A DNA stretch of 64,000 nucleotides from Eutreptiella sp. 'Long Island Sound 2002'. Lineage: Eukaryota > Euglenozoa > Euglenophyceae > Eutreptiales > Eutreptiaceae. A program made the translations under genes and the position numbers. The stretch lies in NCBI GenBank assembly GCA_964036045.1, contig OZ038378.1, positions 25,285,935-25,349,934 on the forward strand, given 5' to 3'. Shown here piece by piece: positions 22,414 through 33,199 of the stretch. The notes under the pieces are model-generated. The model saw only the letters and a program-made list of their open reading frames with translations, had not been told where the DNA came from and ran no database searches. The number at the start of each line of letters is the position of its first letter. Position 1 is the first letter of the stretch.

Positions 22414-23839
22414 GTCACCTTGGTCTTAAATGCCCACAATGGAGGCGTGATGTGGTGGGTGGTGGCATAGGACACGGTGCGTGTGGACAGCCCGCAAAAT
22501 CCAATGATACCGCTCGACCCCGGCTCGGCATTCAACGGTAGAGCTCCTCCATCATGGATACGCGTAGAGAAGATGACCCGCAGAGGACCCCTCTTAATTG
22601 GCATGCAATGGACAATCCAAGGCCGAGGGAAGGCACGGGCGGACATGGCAACTACCTAGGCACATACGTCATCATCAGGGATACCCATTGAGGCGGCCCG
22701 AAAGACAGAAAGCGTGACACCAACGGCCGGGAGTGAGGCTGCACGACAGTCACGAAGAGGAAGCTGACGTTCCGGCGTGATGCTCTCGATGTAGCCCTGT
22801 GTCATCACATACTGGCGCTTCCAAATGATTCTTTCAAGTGTCGCCTTCACACGGTTCACCGTGAGGGTCAAGCACGGCAAAGTCTACGGCCGGATGTGAT
22901 GCTACCCCTCCAAATGCCGCGACATGTCTAGCGGTTTCTCCAACATCATCTTGCCGTCCGGTGGGTCCTCGGTTCGGCCAGCGGCCACGCGGTTGTGGTT
23001 GAAGGTGCGAGCCTAGTGATCTTGTGCAATAACGAAAGCCTTTTTGTGGGCGTCCTCCACTTCCCGCGGTGTCCAAAAGGTGCGCTGCAAGAGGTGCTGT
23101 GCCGTAGGGAGCTGGGTACAATCGCTGTTAATGGGGCATTTTGCTACAACCTCCCGAACCGGATCATTCTAGGCAAGGAACGGAGGTGTGGCGTTCAACG
23201 GCAGAGGCAACAGGCCCTGGGCGGCGTACGCACTCGGGACCGTCAACTTGGGCCCTTCCCCATCCCACTCCCATTGGGAACGGGAGGGCAGACAAATGAG
23301 GAGGGTCTCCTCCCCGGAATGCCGGGGGTCGAAGAGGAACAACTTCCCCTTGGCGGCGTCCTTGTGCCAAGCGTCCTTGCTGAAGGTGGCGGGCTTGGGC
23401 TTGATGGAGCCCAAGCGGAGGCTAGTGGGGGGGAGGGGGGGTCGGCATCCACCGGATGGGCAGCCATGTAGTGGTTGTGGATGCAGACGTGCTCCCTCGG
23501 CATGCGGGTGGCCAGCGACTCAAAAAAGGACCCATAGTCCCTAGGGGTGGGCCGCAGGTGGAGGGCGGTGATGGTGGGTTTGCGGCCCGCCGTCTCCGTT
23601 ATGAGGTTAGACAGCACACAGGGGTCCCGGTCGCGAAGGATGGACTTGGTGATACACACCGGCTAAATGATGGTACCGGCTGGCCAAGTCAAGGCGGTAG
23701 CGGTAGCAGCGACAGTGTCGCGAAAGGCCTAGCCGTCGGGAAGGGAGCAACCAGCTGTGCCCGTGGAGATTGCGACAGCCTTGACCCAACCAGTGGCGAA
23801 AGGACGGTCGGACGTGGCGACAGAAAAGACAACTTGCAT
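22242..23839 (-). CDS. N-terminal part of the same large gene, eight in-frame TAG
   Basis: ATG at 23839 follows an in-frame TGA. The frame runs through TAG after LPDG and TII to a double poly-C tract near 23425, where a one-base change is needed, and then continues without TGA to 22242, through TAG at 23169 and five more. The second stretch alone is about 390 codons. It includes a C-x4-C...C-x2-H cluster (CGVVGC, LCREHSG), probably zinc-binding, followed by a helical LQWRMRQEI-Q-ARLQQAMEIQ with Gln from TAG. All eight reassigned codons here are TAG. No domain family recognised. It has no counterpart in the 53 kb copy, whose N-terminus is a satellite-derived repeat. Confidence 0.6.
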
Positions 23840-23844
23840 GCATA

Positions 23845-24010
23845 GGAAGGGTCATAGGAAGGGGGGTTCCCGGGTAGGAAGGGGGCAGTTCCCAGGCACG
23901 AAGGGGTCCAACAAGGGTCTAGGAAGGGGTATTCCTACTAGGAAGGGGGCTAGCAAGGGTCTAGGAAGGGTCTAGGAAGGGATTCCTGGGGGGGTTCCTG
24001 CCCAAAAAAA
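23845..24010 (+). repeat. AGGAAGGGGG / GGTTCC minisatellite
   Basis: Irregular tandem words AGGAAGGGG, GGTTCC and TCTAGGAAGGG. The same word family occurs at 41950-42120, 50400-50610, 52340-52610 and near 63645. It ends in a poly-A tract at 24005. Confidence 0.7.
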
Positions 24011-24336
24011 AAAAATCCCCTCGGCCCCCCCGGGGGCCCGTGATAGTTCCTATACACTTATTTTAACACCATAAACACCTCCTATAATTGTGGTCTGGTA
24101 ATTTAGCCATACAATAAAACCTCATTATGGGGTGGGTTTCGAGCCCACCCTTCCTTGGCAACATTTGTGGCCAGGAACCCAACGCCAACTTTTGTTCGAT
24201 GGTGATTGGGAGGAATCAGGGTGGTCGAATATTTTTGCTGTCGAGGAGGCATGTGACGGTTGTTTTATTATTTTAGGGGGGAGGGCAGACTCAACTTTGG
24301 GGGGGGGGGGGTAGCACGGGGACACCACATGATTAG

Positions 24337-24739
24337 TTATTGCGTTGTGATAGCACATGGCGGCAGAGTTGTCTGCTGTAGTCTTGTGGCCGCGGGTTCA
24401 ACTAACAGCTTCAAGGCGGCGTTAGTGTACTCCTCAGCATCCTCGGTCTCCTTGCCCTCATTTCCGGGATGCCTCACGTACTTTGGTGCACAGGCATCCA
24501 AGATGTCAACTTCGTCTTCCTCGAGTGCCGGACTCTTGTCGTCTCCCTCATCCATTTCGTTGTGCAGATGTTTGTCTGCAACCATTGCACAAGGGGAATC
24601 CTGCTCATTACATGGACATAAGGTCCACTGTTGTACCCGCTTCTGAGGCCCTTCTAACAGCAACAATGCCGTGGTCCTCGGTGTTGGGGTTGTTGTGTAC
24701 TTGACTTTGCGGAGCTCGTTTGCCACCACGGGGTGCCAT
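24337..24739 (-). CDS. Acidic protein fragment, unrecognised
   Basis: An ATG at 24739 (MAPRGGKRAPQSQ) meets TAA-TGA after about 43 codons, while an overlapping frame continues as an acidic, protein-like sequence (DEGDDKSPALEEDEVDIL, then APKYVRHPGNEGKE) to TAA at 24337. A frame change would join them. The MAP start and TTVDLM word recall the start of the 25936 gene (MAPNTVDLME), so the two may be distant copies. Confidence 0.35.
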
Positions 24740-24949
24740 ATTTTGCTAATTTAATGTGCCTCAAACAACCAACAAGGCAGGGAGGGGTTTTCTTAGTAAT
24801 CGGATATCATGCTTTAAAACCCCCCAGGAGCCAAATTTAAAAAGGGGGGCTTTGGGGGGGGGGGTTTAAGGTGGTATTTCGCTGTGCGGGGCTACTGTCC
24901 GCGGGAAAGGCACCCCGGCCCCCAAACCCCCCAACCCAATGAAATACAT

Positions 24950-25090
24950 AGTGTCGGGCACCTCTGAACAGTTGGGTATGCGGCCCGGCTGCGATGCGGC
25001 TATTCGCACCGCCCCTACCAACATCTATGGTAGGATTTCATCAGCTTGGGTATTTTCGGCCGTGGGTACCAGAAACCTCAGGACTGTGGG
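24950..25090 (+). repeat. Dispersed repeat, copy 1 (with 28888-29025)
   Basis: GTGTCGGGCACCTC, GAACAGTTGGGTATGCGGCCC, ATTCGCACCGCCCC and GGGTAT recur in the same order at 28888-29025. No frame is conserved. Confidence 0.75.
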
Positions 25091-25428
25091 TCTCCGGGGC
25101 GGTCATGGCGTTCGAAATACACCATGGAGTTAGAATTGCAGCATGGGGGTTGACGCGCATGAAAGTCGGTCATGGGGTTCGGGTTGCATCATGGGGTTAG
25201 AAATACACCATGGGGTGGGAAATGCGTCAAGGGGAGGGCATAAAAGAAGGGGTGTGTGTGTGACTATACTGGTCGGCCGACGCAACCCGGGAGGCCCTTA
25301 AGGCTATGGCGGGCCAGCCCTCCCTCCCCGCGCCATTATGTGGGCGTTGCCGTCCTAGTGTGCATGCTACTACAAGGGAAGGAGAGGGAGAGAGAGGAGG
25401 TGTAGGGGGTGGTGGAGGTATCTGTTTG

Positions 25429-25429
<1 letters not shown>

Positions 25430-25468
<39 letters not shown>

Positions 25469-25470
25469 AT
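25430..25470 (+). repeat. (GT)n microsatellite
   Basis: About 17 uninterrupted GT dinucleotides. The minus-strand gene above it continues in frame into the CA strand (His-Thr repeats). Confidence 0.9.
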
Positions 25471-25480
25471 GTAGCTCCGC

Positions 25481-25936
25481 CTACTTCTTCCGCCCTGACG
25501 TCTTCACCGTGCAACACTTCTTAGCACTTTGCTTCGGAGTGGTGACGGGCCCCTTTGTGCCCGTGCCGGGCACAGCTTTCTTTTGGGGGAGAACTTCCAC
25601 CCCGGAAGAAGAGGTAGAAGAAGAAGATGATGAGGAAGAAGAGGAGCTATTACCGTCTTCGGAAGTTGCGGAACTCTCGTTGCCGCTGGACGAAGCATGA
25701 TCTGCGGAACACCCACATTCCGCAGAGCTTGCATCCTCCTCCGGTTTCCGGTCCTAATTGGAGAGGCCAAGAGAGGCTTCACAGAAGGACGCACGCTCGT
25801 TGACGACCGCCTTTGCCACTTTCCAAGGGAGCTTGGGCTTCATCACCATGGGGACTTTTGTTGGCTAGCCCTTTCCTTTCTCATCGTCCTGGCTCACTAC
25901 AACCCATTCCATCAAATCAACGGTGTTTGGTGCCAT
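25481..25936 (-). CDS. Serine-rich protein with three in-frame TAG
   Basis: ATG at 25936 (MAPNTVDLMEWVVVSQDDEK), then TAG at 25865, a basic segment (VMKPKLPWKVAKAVVNERAS), TAG at 25754, a poly-Ser stretch of about 12, a basic Lys/Thr tail and TAG at 25481. No TAA or TGA occurs in these 150 codons. Past 25481 the frame enters the CA microsatellite, so the true end is unclear. An alternative plus-strand reading gives an acidic tract from the same Ser codons, but lacks the protein-like flanks. The Ser/Lys pattern resembles the 33.7-33.9 kb gene. No function inferred. Confidence 0.5.
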
Positions 25937-26223
25937 GTTGTATGAAGCATGGAAATGCAATAGCACAAAGGGATGCCAAAAGAGCAACAAAATGCAACAA
26001 ATGGGGCCGACTCCCATCACGTTGCGGCGAGTGTTGTCGGGGGGATCATTAGGGGGACCGCCCCTGCGACCACTTACCTAAATAACCACATGCATACGAG
26101 CAAAAAAGAAAAGGCAAAACGACCAACAAAGGGAGCAAAATCAGAAGTTGTTCGCAAGAAAGTAAAAAAAATTGAGAGTACCTAACGCGAACTCAAGGGG
26201 CCAAGCAGAAAAGAGTGCTTTGT

Positions 26224-26511
26224 GAGTCCCTAATCCCAACTCGAGCGGCATCGCAACAAAGCGTGGACTGTGAGCCCCTAACCACAACTCGAGGGGCCAC
26301 GCAACAAAGGGTGGATTGTGAGTCCCTAACGCCAACTCGAGGAGGCACGCAAAAAAGCGTGGGTTGCGAGTCCCTAACACCACCTCGAGGGGCCAGGCAA
26401 AATGGCGTGGATTGTGAGTCCCTAACCCCAACTCGAAGGGCCGCGCAAAAAAGTGTGGTTTGTGAGTCCCTAACCCCAACTCGAGGGGCCACGCAACAAA
26501 GCGTGGGGGTA
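26224..26511 (+). repeat. 48-bp tandem repeat, six units
   Basis: GAGTCCCTAACCCCAACTCG then GGGCCACGCAACAAAGCGTGG repeats every 48 bp (16 codons), keeping open frames on both strands. I do not treat those as genes. Confidence 0.9.
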
Positions 26512-26574
26512 AAAAAAAAGAAAGAAAAGGGGAGGCAAAATGTGTTCCCCAACAAATGGGAACAAAATCAGGAG

Positions 26575-26985
26575 TGGTTGCCCCACCCTTGCCCTCTTGG
26601 GGGCCCACAAGTGGGCGGAAATGCTACGTCACCCCTGCATTCTCGAGGCTCCCCAAAATAAAGGGGGACAAAATCAGAATCGGGCACCTCACCGCTGCCT
26701 CCTCGGGGGCCCACAAGTGGGCGAAAATGCTACGTCACCCCTACATACTCAGGGATCCCCAAACAAAGGGGGACAAAATCAGAAGTGGCTGTGTCACCCT
26801 TGCCTTCTCGAGGGCCGACAAGTGGGCAGAAATGCTACATCACCCCTGCATTCTCGGGGATCCCCAAAACAAAGGGGGAAAAAATAAGAAGTGGGCACCA
26901 CAGCGCTACCTTCGCGGGAGCCCAAAGAAGGGCGGAAAGGCTACGTTACCCTTGCATGCCGGGGGTCCCTAGCTAAGAAGACAGA
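26575..26985 (+). repeat. About 105-bp tandem repeat, four units
   Basis: GGGGGCCCACAAGTGGGCGG, ATGCTACGTCACCCCTGCAT and CCCCAAAATAAAGGGGGAC recur at roughly 105-base spacing. GCCCACAAGTGGGC is a short hairpin in each unit. The last unit is degenerate. Confidence 0.85.
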
Positions 26986-26989
26986 ATCA

Positions 26990-27470
26990 AAGGGGCTGAA
27001 TTGGGGGCAAGGACAAAACTTTGCATGTGCCGTCCAAAAGAATACCACCAAAAAATGTTCGCAGAAATGGTGTGAGCGTGTCGAAAACACAGGCGATTTT
27101 AAAAAAGGCGGGGGGGTGTTCCAAACCCTCCCCCACTGTCAGATTTCTGAGAACCCTTCCCCCCCCCCCTTGCAACAAGGGGGCAATCATCTTGTCGCCA
27201 CCAAAGTGCAAGTGGACGAGCCCCTCCACCTCGACACACTCAGCCCGCTGTTGGAGACCTATGTGTCAGATACAGAACAGCCAATTGAAGACTTGCCGAC
27301 ACACTACTCAACACATATTGTAGCGTAGGGTGGCAATCTCTTATTCCCATCTGCCGGGGGAGCGTAAAACACAGCATCTCCCACCCACTATCCCCCGAGT
27401 ATCAACAAAGAAGTCAAAAAGCAGCGGCTATTTTACGCCTGTTATTGCAAAGCACATCGGTGACGTTTGA
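26990..27470. other. Nothing recognised
   Basis: Plus-strand frames of 100-145 codons run out of the 105-bp array into this stretch, but their composition is not convincing. Confidence 0.3.
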
Positions 27471-28250
27471 TCACAGTAGTGGCTGGCGGTCAACGTATAC
27501 CTCTCCCAACCGAGTGGAGGTAAGGGCGGCACAATAAACACATTACTCCTCCCCCCGGAAGAGGATTTACGTTTCGAAACAGAGTAGGTGCATTCTAGGA
27601 CATGGACCATTGCACCAATGTCCCCTCAAAATTCTTGCAGCACGATGTGGATGCTGCTATTTGTGAGCAAATAATGTCAAGGGAGCCAAAAAAATTTCAT
27701 GGCAATCAAGCCTAAATCTATGGCGGTGGCGCCCTAAAATTTTACGGCGCTAGAGCCACAAACCGCATACTAGGTTTAGAGAAGCAGCCCCACTTGAGTA
27801 GCATATACCCCTCTCATTAGAACAGAAGACCTTAATATCACTAGCATACAACTATATATGGAAAGTGTGTTCCTCCAAACTTTATACGTCGAGGACATTG
27901 TTGAAGATGCCCTCATTGGAGGTCCGTGCAGAAGATTGGTGCTGTGGTTCGGGAGTGTATTGCATCGGGACAAAAGATCCGAAGAAGTGTGGACAAACCT
28001 TGTGGAACAGTGGCCAAGACGGGTTGGCCGTCGTGGCACCCGATGGGTGACAACTTTTCCCTGGAGGTTGTGGACATGCTTCATCTTCCTGAAAGCATGG
28101 GTGTGTTCCCTGGAAACCCACGTTAAAGTGAATATGGTTTGATATCTGGGTAAATATTAATACGTTAATCGGAATATTGCCTATTTTGGAGATGCTTTTG
28201 GCGGTGTTTGGGACACACCCCATGGGGTGCCTTGCGCGTCTGCCTGCCAT
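27471..28250 (-). CDS. Intact unknown 259-aa protein with six in-frame TAA/TAG
   Basis: ATG at 28250 to TGA at 27471 in one frame. TAA at 27882, 27567 and 27543 and TAG at 27852, 27750 and 27657 are the only interruptions under the standard code. I checked the frame codon by codon from 27471 to 27885 and found no TGA. Cysteines are frequent (ACPQPPGKSC, HWCNGPCPRMHLLC, EEQCVYCAAL), hinting at metal binding. A GTATTA...TTTCCAG segment near 28100-28150 could be an in-frame intron. No family recognised. The standard code would report only the first 122 codons. Confidence 0.7.
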
Positions 28251-28642
28251 TTTCCGCCGAGGGGGGGGCTTTTACCCCTGTGGATGTACAAAAAAATTAC
28301 AACGGTGCTCCGCATTAATATTTGCCTTTAACTTTTCCACTAACATTTCAAATATTAAAAATCAAGCGGGCGCCGGCATTAATGTTAAACAAGCACATGT
28401 TAAATAGTTTTCGCGAAAAATTAATCCTCCTCATACACGCACAAAAGGGTGCACCCATACCTTTTGTAAACCCACTTGGGGTGCCTATTTCTTACACCTT
28501 TTGTGACCCCTCCTTGGGGTGCCATCACATGTCGCTCCATCGCTTTGCTTCTTATGTCCAAATCGCCGGGGATTTTAAATGGAAAATGCCTAGGAACGTG
28601 CTCGGATAAACCTAAGGCTATACCGAATATGCTTGGGGATCT

Positions 28643-28812
28643 CCTCAGCGGCCACCGGAAAAATCCCAAGCGATTTCCCGAGCGGCCACCGGATAAATCC
28701 CAAGCGATATCCCGAGCGGCCCCCGGATAAATACCAAGCGATATCCCGAGCGCCCACCAAATAAATCCCAAGTGTTTTTCCGAGCGGCCAATGGAGAAAT
28801 CCCCAGTGAGAC
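28643..28812 (+). repeat. 34-bp tandem repeat, site 1
   Basis: CCCGAGCGGCCACCGGATAA then ATCCCAAGCGATAT repeats at 28677, 28711 and 28745 (period 34), with degenerate flanking units. The same repeat occurs at 32784-32945. Confidence 0.85.
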
Positions 28813-28887
28813 TTGGTGCACCCACATAAAAAATCGTTTGCGGCGCGTACTAAAAAGAAAGGAATTGTACAAAGTACCACAAAAAAC

Positions 28888-29025
28888 ATGTGTCGGGCAC
28901 CTCCGAACAGTTGGGTATGCGGCCCAGGTGCTGCAGTCCGACATTCGCACCGCCCCACCCCAAGACAGGGTGGGTGACATCGGTTTGGGTATACCCCGGC
29001 CGCACCGAGGACCTCCGGGAGTGGG
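28888..29025 (+). repeat. Dispersed repeat, copy 2 (with 24950-25090)
   Basis: Matches copy 1 over most of its length with small indels and sits 75 bases downstream of the 34-bp array. Confidence 0.75.
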
Positions 29026-29190
29026 TTCTTGAGGTAGAGGTCAGCAAACGTTAACGGTCAACCCCACTTTCCACTATGGTATTTGAGTGCTTTTGGGCAA
29101 GGGAAATCCGTACTTTCAATCACAAATTCACAGTAATGCAACATCCCATGTCTCTTGGGCCATTCCACTATGGTATTTGAGTGTTTTAGG

Positions 29191-30084
29191 TCAAAGGAAA
29201 TCCGTACTTTCAATCGCACATTCACACTAATGCAACATCCCTTTCGTACACGTATGCTTTATAACATCCCGCGTGGGTGGCCAGCGCGGTCGCCCCCCCT
29301 CCACCTTGGCCATTTTGGCCGGTGGTTTAGACACACAAGGACCAGCGGAAACTGAATCACAAAGAGAATCACCAGCCTTACACTTTTTCGTTTTACTGGC
29401 CGCCATGGGCAAGGGCGGTGCATCAGGGCCCAGGACTTGAATGGCAAAGCAGTGAGCCGACGTGGGGGCCGAACCACGAACCTCCGGGATGCCGGTGCTC
29501 TGCAAAGTGAGATCAAGAGGACGAAAATCTTCTTGCGGGGATACCATCTTGCGGGCTGCCCCCTTGCCACGGAGGAACTAATCATTCCGGGCCGCCTTGT
29601 TGAACTTCTCGGCCCCCGGGGCATAGTTCTTGAACAGCCGCTCCCGCTCCTTCCGCAATGCAGTACCCGCCTTCTTCAGAGCCCCCGGTCCCGATTTCCG
29701 CTGGTCGTGGACGGTCTTCTTCGCCTTTACCGCCAGGGTGGCCAAGTTCTGCTTCAGCTTGGGAAGCCCATCACGGGCCTTGGCGAGGTCATCCTTCGTC
29801 AGGCCCATGAGGTCTGCTTGTAGCCGCTCGTAGAACTCCCTCTCCATCCCATAGTCCTTCTCGCACCGCTGCCTCAGGAACGGGGTGCCTTCCTGCAGGG
29901 CCCAGGACCGCCAGTACATCCTCAGAGGTCCTCTGCGTCGTTCAACAAGGTAAAAGCCGTTGGTGCTGCCCTCCACGCCAAACCAATTACCCACGTAATA
30001 TGCCCATCCGACAGGGAGGTCCTCCCGACGGGCGCCCCGTTTGGCCATGGCTTTTTCGGCGAAGGCGAATACGGAGCGGGACAT
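29191..30084 (-). CDS. Unknown basic protein, about 297 aa, two in-frame TAG
   Basis: From ATG 30084 (MSRSVFAFAEKAMAKRG) through TAG at 29578 and 29227 to TGA at 29191. The sequence after the first TAG (FLRGKGAARKMVSPQEDFRP) is as protein-like as that before it. A Trp/Tyr-rich segment (WAYYVGNWFGVEG...LRMYWRSWALQ) is followed by a long charged helix (KQNLATLAVKAKKTVHDQRK) with coiled-coil character and a Pro/Lys tail. The frame is open upstream of 30084, so translation may begin earlier or follow an intron from the next block. No family recognised. Confidence 0.55.
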
Positions 30085-30167
30085 GGTACGAAGAGGAGAA
30101 GCTATGGTATCAGAAGCAACGTAGGGCTTGGGGCAAAGGAAGTGGAGGTAGAAACCTAATACGCCAC

Positions 30168-31038
30168 CTATTTCTCCCCCTCCGCGTCCCCACTCGGTTG
30201 ACGTGGCTGCGAGGCAGGTTGCCATAGATGAAGTACAAACTGCTGCTTTTTCCGCGGTGGCTCGGGTGCTGGCGGCGGTTTGGGGAGGAGGCGGAACTCA
30301 ATGGCCCAAAGGTAACCAGACTCATGGACTTGGGGTTGGTAGTTGAGGTCAAAAAATTGACCCTCAGGGGGTGTGACACACCGGGTGTATGTGCCACACT
30401 CTACCTCATCCCAACACTTCCCGGCACTGTGATCATGGTCCGGCATGTGCAACACCGTAATCCGCGCGCGTGAAACCGACACAAAGCGTGGCTGCGGGTC
30501 TTCCGCAAAGACGTCGTTAAAAATCGCGCACAAGGACTCATGGGGTTTGGAAAGTGCGAACTGCTCAGGCGCTGGCCGCGCTGCCACATCTGCACCTGGC
30601 CACGACGGCGCTGGGCAAACGCGTAGCGTGACCATCCCATGTGGAACCGACTGTCCAGCTCCGGCAGGGGTAGCCGCAGGAGCTCTTCAGTCCGGGGCGT
30701 AAGGGGGTCACTACCCGAGGCTAGGGGCGGGGTGGAGACATGTGCGGGGGCGAATTTCGGGGGGGGGGGGGTAGTTAGGAAGGTGGTGTTGGAGGGGAAA
30801 CCACGTGGGGCACAAGGGGTATAGGTGACGGAGTCCCGTGTGATGGGGGTGATGGGGGGTTGCGCAGGGATGTCACAGCCAAAGGCTGCGGTTGGGGTGC
30901 TGCGGGTGATGGTGGTGACAACCAGTCGGGCAATTGTTGCTGAAACATCCATTCCATGGCTGTGTGGACAGGACAAGGTTGGGGCATGGCCAGCACAAAT
31001 CCAAAAGTAATGCAATAGCAAAACATCCAGTTGCTCAC
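30168..31038 (-). CDS. Unknown proline-rich protein directly upstream of the 30 kb gene
   Basis: The block from about 31020 (MPQPCPVHTAMEWMFQQQL, then a Pro/Ser-rich stretch) passes a TAA at 30775 and a poly-C tract at 30758-30770 where a one-base change is needed. It then reads TEELLRLPLPELDSRFHMGW, and after another change near 30600 continues as SKPHESLCAIFNDVFAEDPQ and ESGYLWAIEFRLLPKPPPAP to TAG at 30168. It may be the 5' part of the 29191-30084 gene: a GTGGCG...ACCATAG segment of about 66 nt between them has intron-like ends, although I could not make the phase agree. No family recognised. Confidence 0.4.
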
Positions 31039-31039
31039 C

Positions 31040-32783
31040 CTTCTTACGTCCCCCCACTCAACACTATAGGCCCTGAAAAATCAGTCTAGTATTCGATTCA
31101 ACACAAAGAGAAACACACAGCGGAAACAATGGACAAAACATCCGCAGAACACGGGTTGTGGAAAATGTCGGTGCAGCCCATGACGGCCACACAAGACGGC
31201 CCCAACCTTCCTGGTCGACCTCGCTGTGGCAGGGTCGCTGCAGGCAAACCCGGCGAATATAAAGCTACCGCCTTATCCGCGATACGGACGCGTTTCGTAA
31301 GAACCAGCGGGTCACACTCTATTTGCGGGACCGGCGCCCACGTCCACGCACTGCAGCAGCGTTGAGGCAGAGTAGCCGGCTGGCGACCAAACCCCCCCAC
31401 CTGGTGAAACCACCGCCAAAGCACCTCACACAAACAGCACAACAAAATTTAAATTGTCTGCAACTTCCCTAACCTGTTAAAGTCGTGAAATGTGTGGAAC
31501 CCGAGGACAGGGGGCAAGAAGGCGGGGGTGGTCCAAGCAGGAGGGTAGGAGAGGAACTTACAGGTTTTTATATTTCAAGCCCACCCTGCTCTCTTGGACC
31601 CCTTGGGTGCCTGGGCGTCCTCTCCTCCCCCCCCAGTAGGGCAAGAAGGTGAAACTTGACTGCCCAAGCGCCAAGCCATCAGACAGCACTTGTTTAACTG
31701 AGTAAGGATGGTTCGCCAAAAATGAAAAATGAAAATTTGCAAAGCGGTGCTGTCAATGGCCCCCTGTATTTAACTGACTTTTGTTTGTTTCCTTGTCAAG
31801 GGCTGGTTGCTTCAGGGAAGGGATCGAGAGCAAGGGGGAGGGGTTTAAGGGGTATGTGTGCCTGTAACTAACTGAAAGGGTCCCCGCTGATGGGGGGACT
31901 TGTAGCAAATTGTCCGGGGGGGGGGGGGGGCATGCACCTACAAACATGCAAACACCAAGGCCTTGGAGGGAAGGAGTGCACTGCGGCGCAACGTGAGTAC
32001 GTGTCGTTCATGGCGAAGTCGTTCTGCATCTCCTCTTCCCAATGTTTGGTGTGATCAGCGCCCTTTTTGCTGGGCGAAAAATTGCGCTGTTGAAGACATC
32101 GAAGTGCACCAATCACCCTGACCTACACCACCTGAAAGATACACATGCGGCCACTGTTTCGGGTATTGGAACCTAACCACCCTCGCCGTATTATACGGGT
32201 CCTCGAGTGGAAAATAATACACTGCCCCGAACCAGGTCCCTCCAAGAAACCAAGCTTAAGGAACTCCGCCTGTTCTCTTATAGAACGGAGGGCGGAGCCC
32301 CAGGGTAACCTAAACAAGGGTTTACCAACCGCACCACGCGTGGCCTACCCTTTAATGCGTCATGCACATGCACAGGTACCATCCACAACAATCATTGTTT
32401 GACTCTACCAGGGGGGTGGCCCGTCCTAGGCTTACTCACCTTACCTTACCATGGTCCATGGTCCCCCATCCCTCCAATGCCGTACAAATAGGCTCCTTCA
32501 TCGGACGCGGCCGGCACTTAAGGGGCTCTCCAGTCAAGAAAATATCTGTGAAGAACAACAATGGTGATGCACAGCGCACATTGGGCAGGGCCTGTGGAGG
32601 GAGAAGGGATGTTAAGGGTGGGGGTTATGTAGCAAAGAATCTGTCAAACAAAGGAACGATGGTGGGTTGGGCACATTGGGAAATGCATCTGGTGGGGTGT
32701 TCAATGGGTTGGGGCTGACCTGACTGTTCTGAAAACGCCTACCGATTGGGTAAGGCATGTTGGCAAAAATACCTGAGGAGGAT
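31040..32783. other. Gene-poor stretch; nothing supported
   Basis: Short overlapping frames, a poly-C/G tract at 31918-31930 and no repeat shared with the rest of the window apart from the 34-bp array that begins at 32784. Confidence 0.3.
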
Positions 32784-32945
32784 CCCGAGCGGCCCCCGGA
32801 TAAATTCCAAGCGATATCCCGAGCGCCCACCGGAAAAAACCCAAGCGATTTCCCGAGCGGCCACCGGATGAATCGCAAGCGATATCCCGAGCGGCCCCCC
32901 GGATAAATGCCAAGCGATATCACCAGCGGTCACGGAATATATCCC
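32784..32945 (+). repeat. 34-bp tandem repeat, site 2
   Basis: Units start at 32784, 32818, 32852 and 32886. Same unit as 28643-28812, same orientation, 4.1 kb apart. Confidence 0.85.
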
Positions 32946-33199
32946 GAGCATTTTCTTTCGGGTTGGGATTTATCCTAAGCATTTTGGCGGCGATGGTTCC
33001 GAATCCCGGCGCATATACCCGGGTATTTTCGCTAAATCCTGTGGGAAATGGGTAGGGATTTGGACATAAGAAGCAAAGCGATTTGCGACATGTATAGTGC
33101 CGTTGTGGGGCTAGTGGGAGGGTAGGCTTGGGGGTCAGTCTTCTTATTCTCTTCGGGGGGGTTCTGATTGTTGTCTTCGGGGTTAGTTGGAGGGATAGC

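Noticed and set aside
26193-26608. 120-155-codon repeat proteins across the 48-bp array
   Set aside because: A period divisible by three keeps frames open on both strands; no unique coding sequence flanks them in frame.
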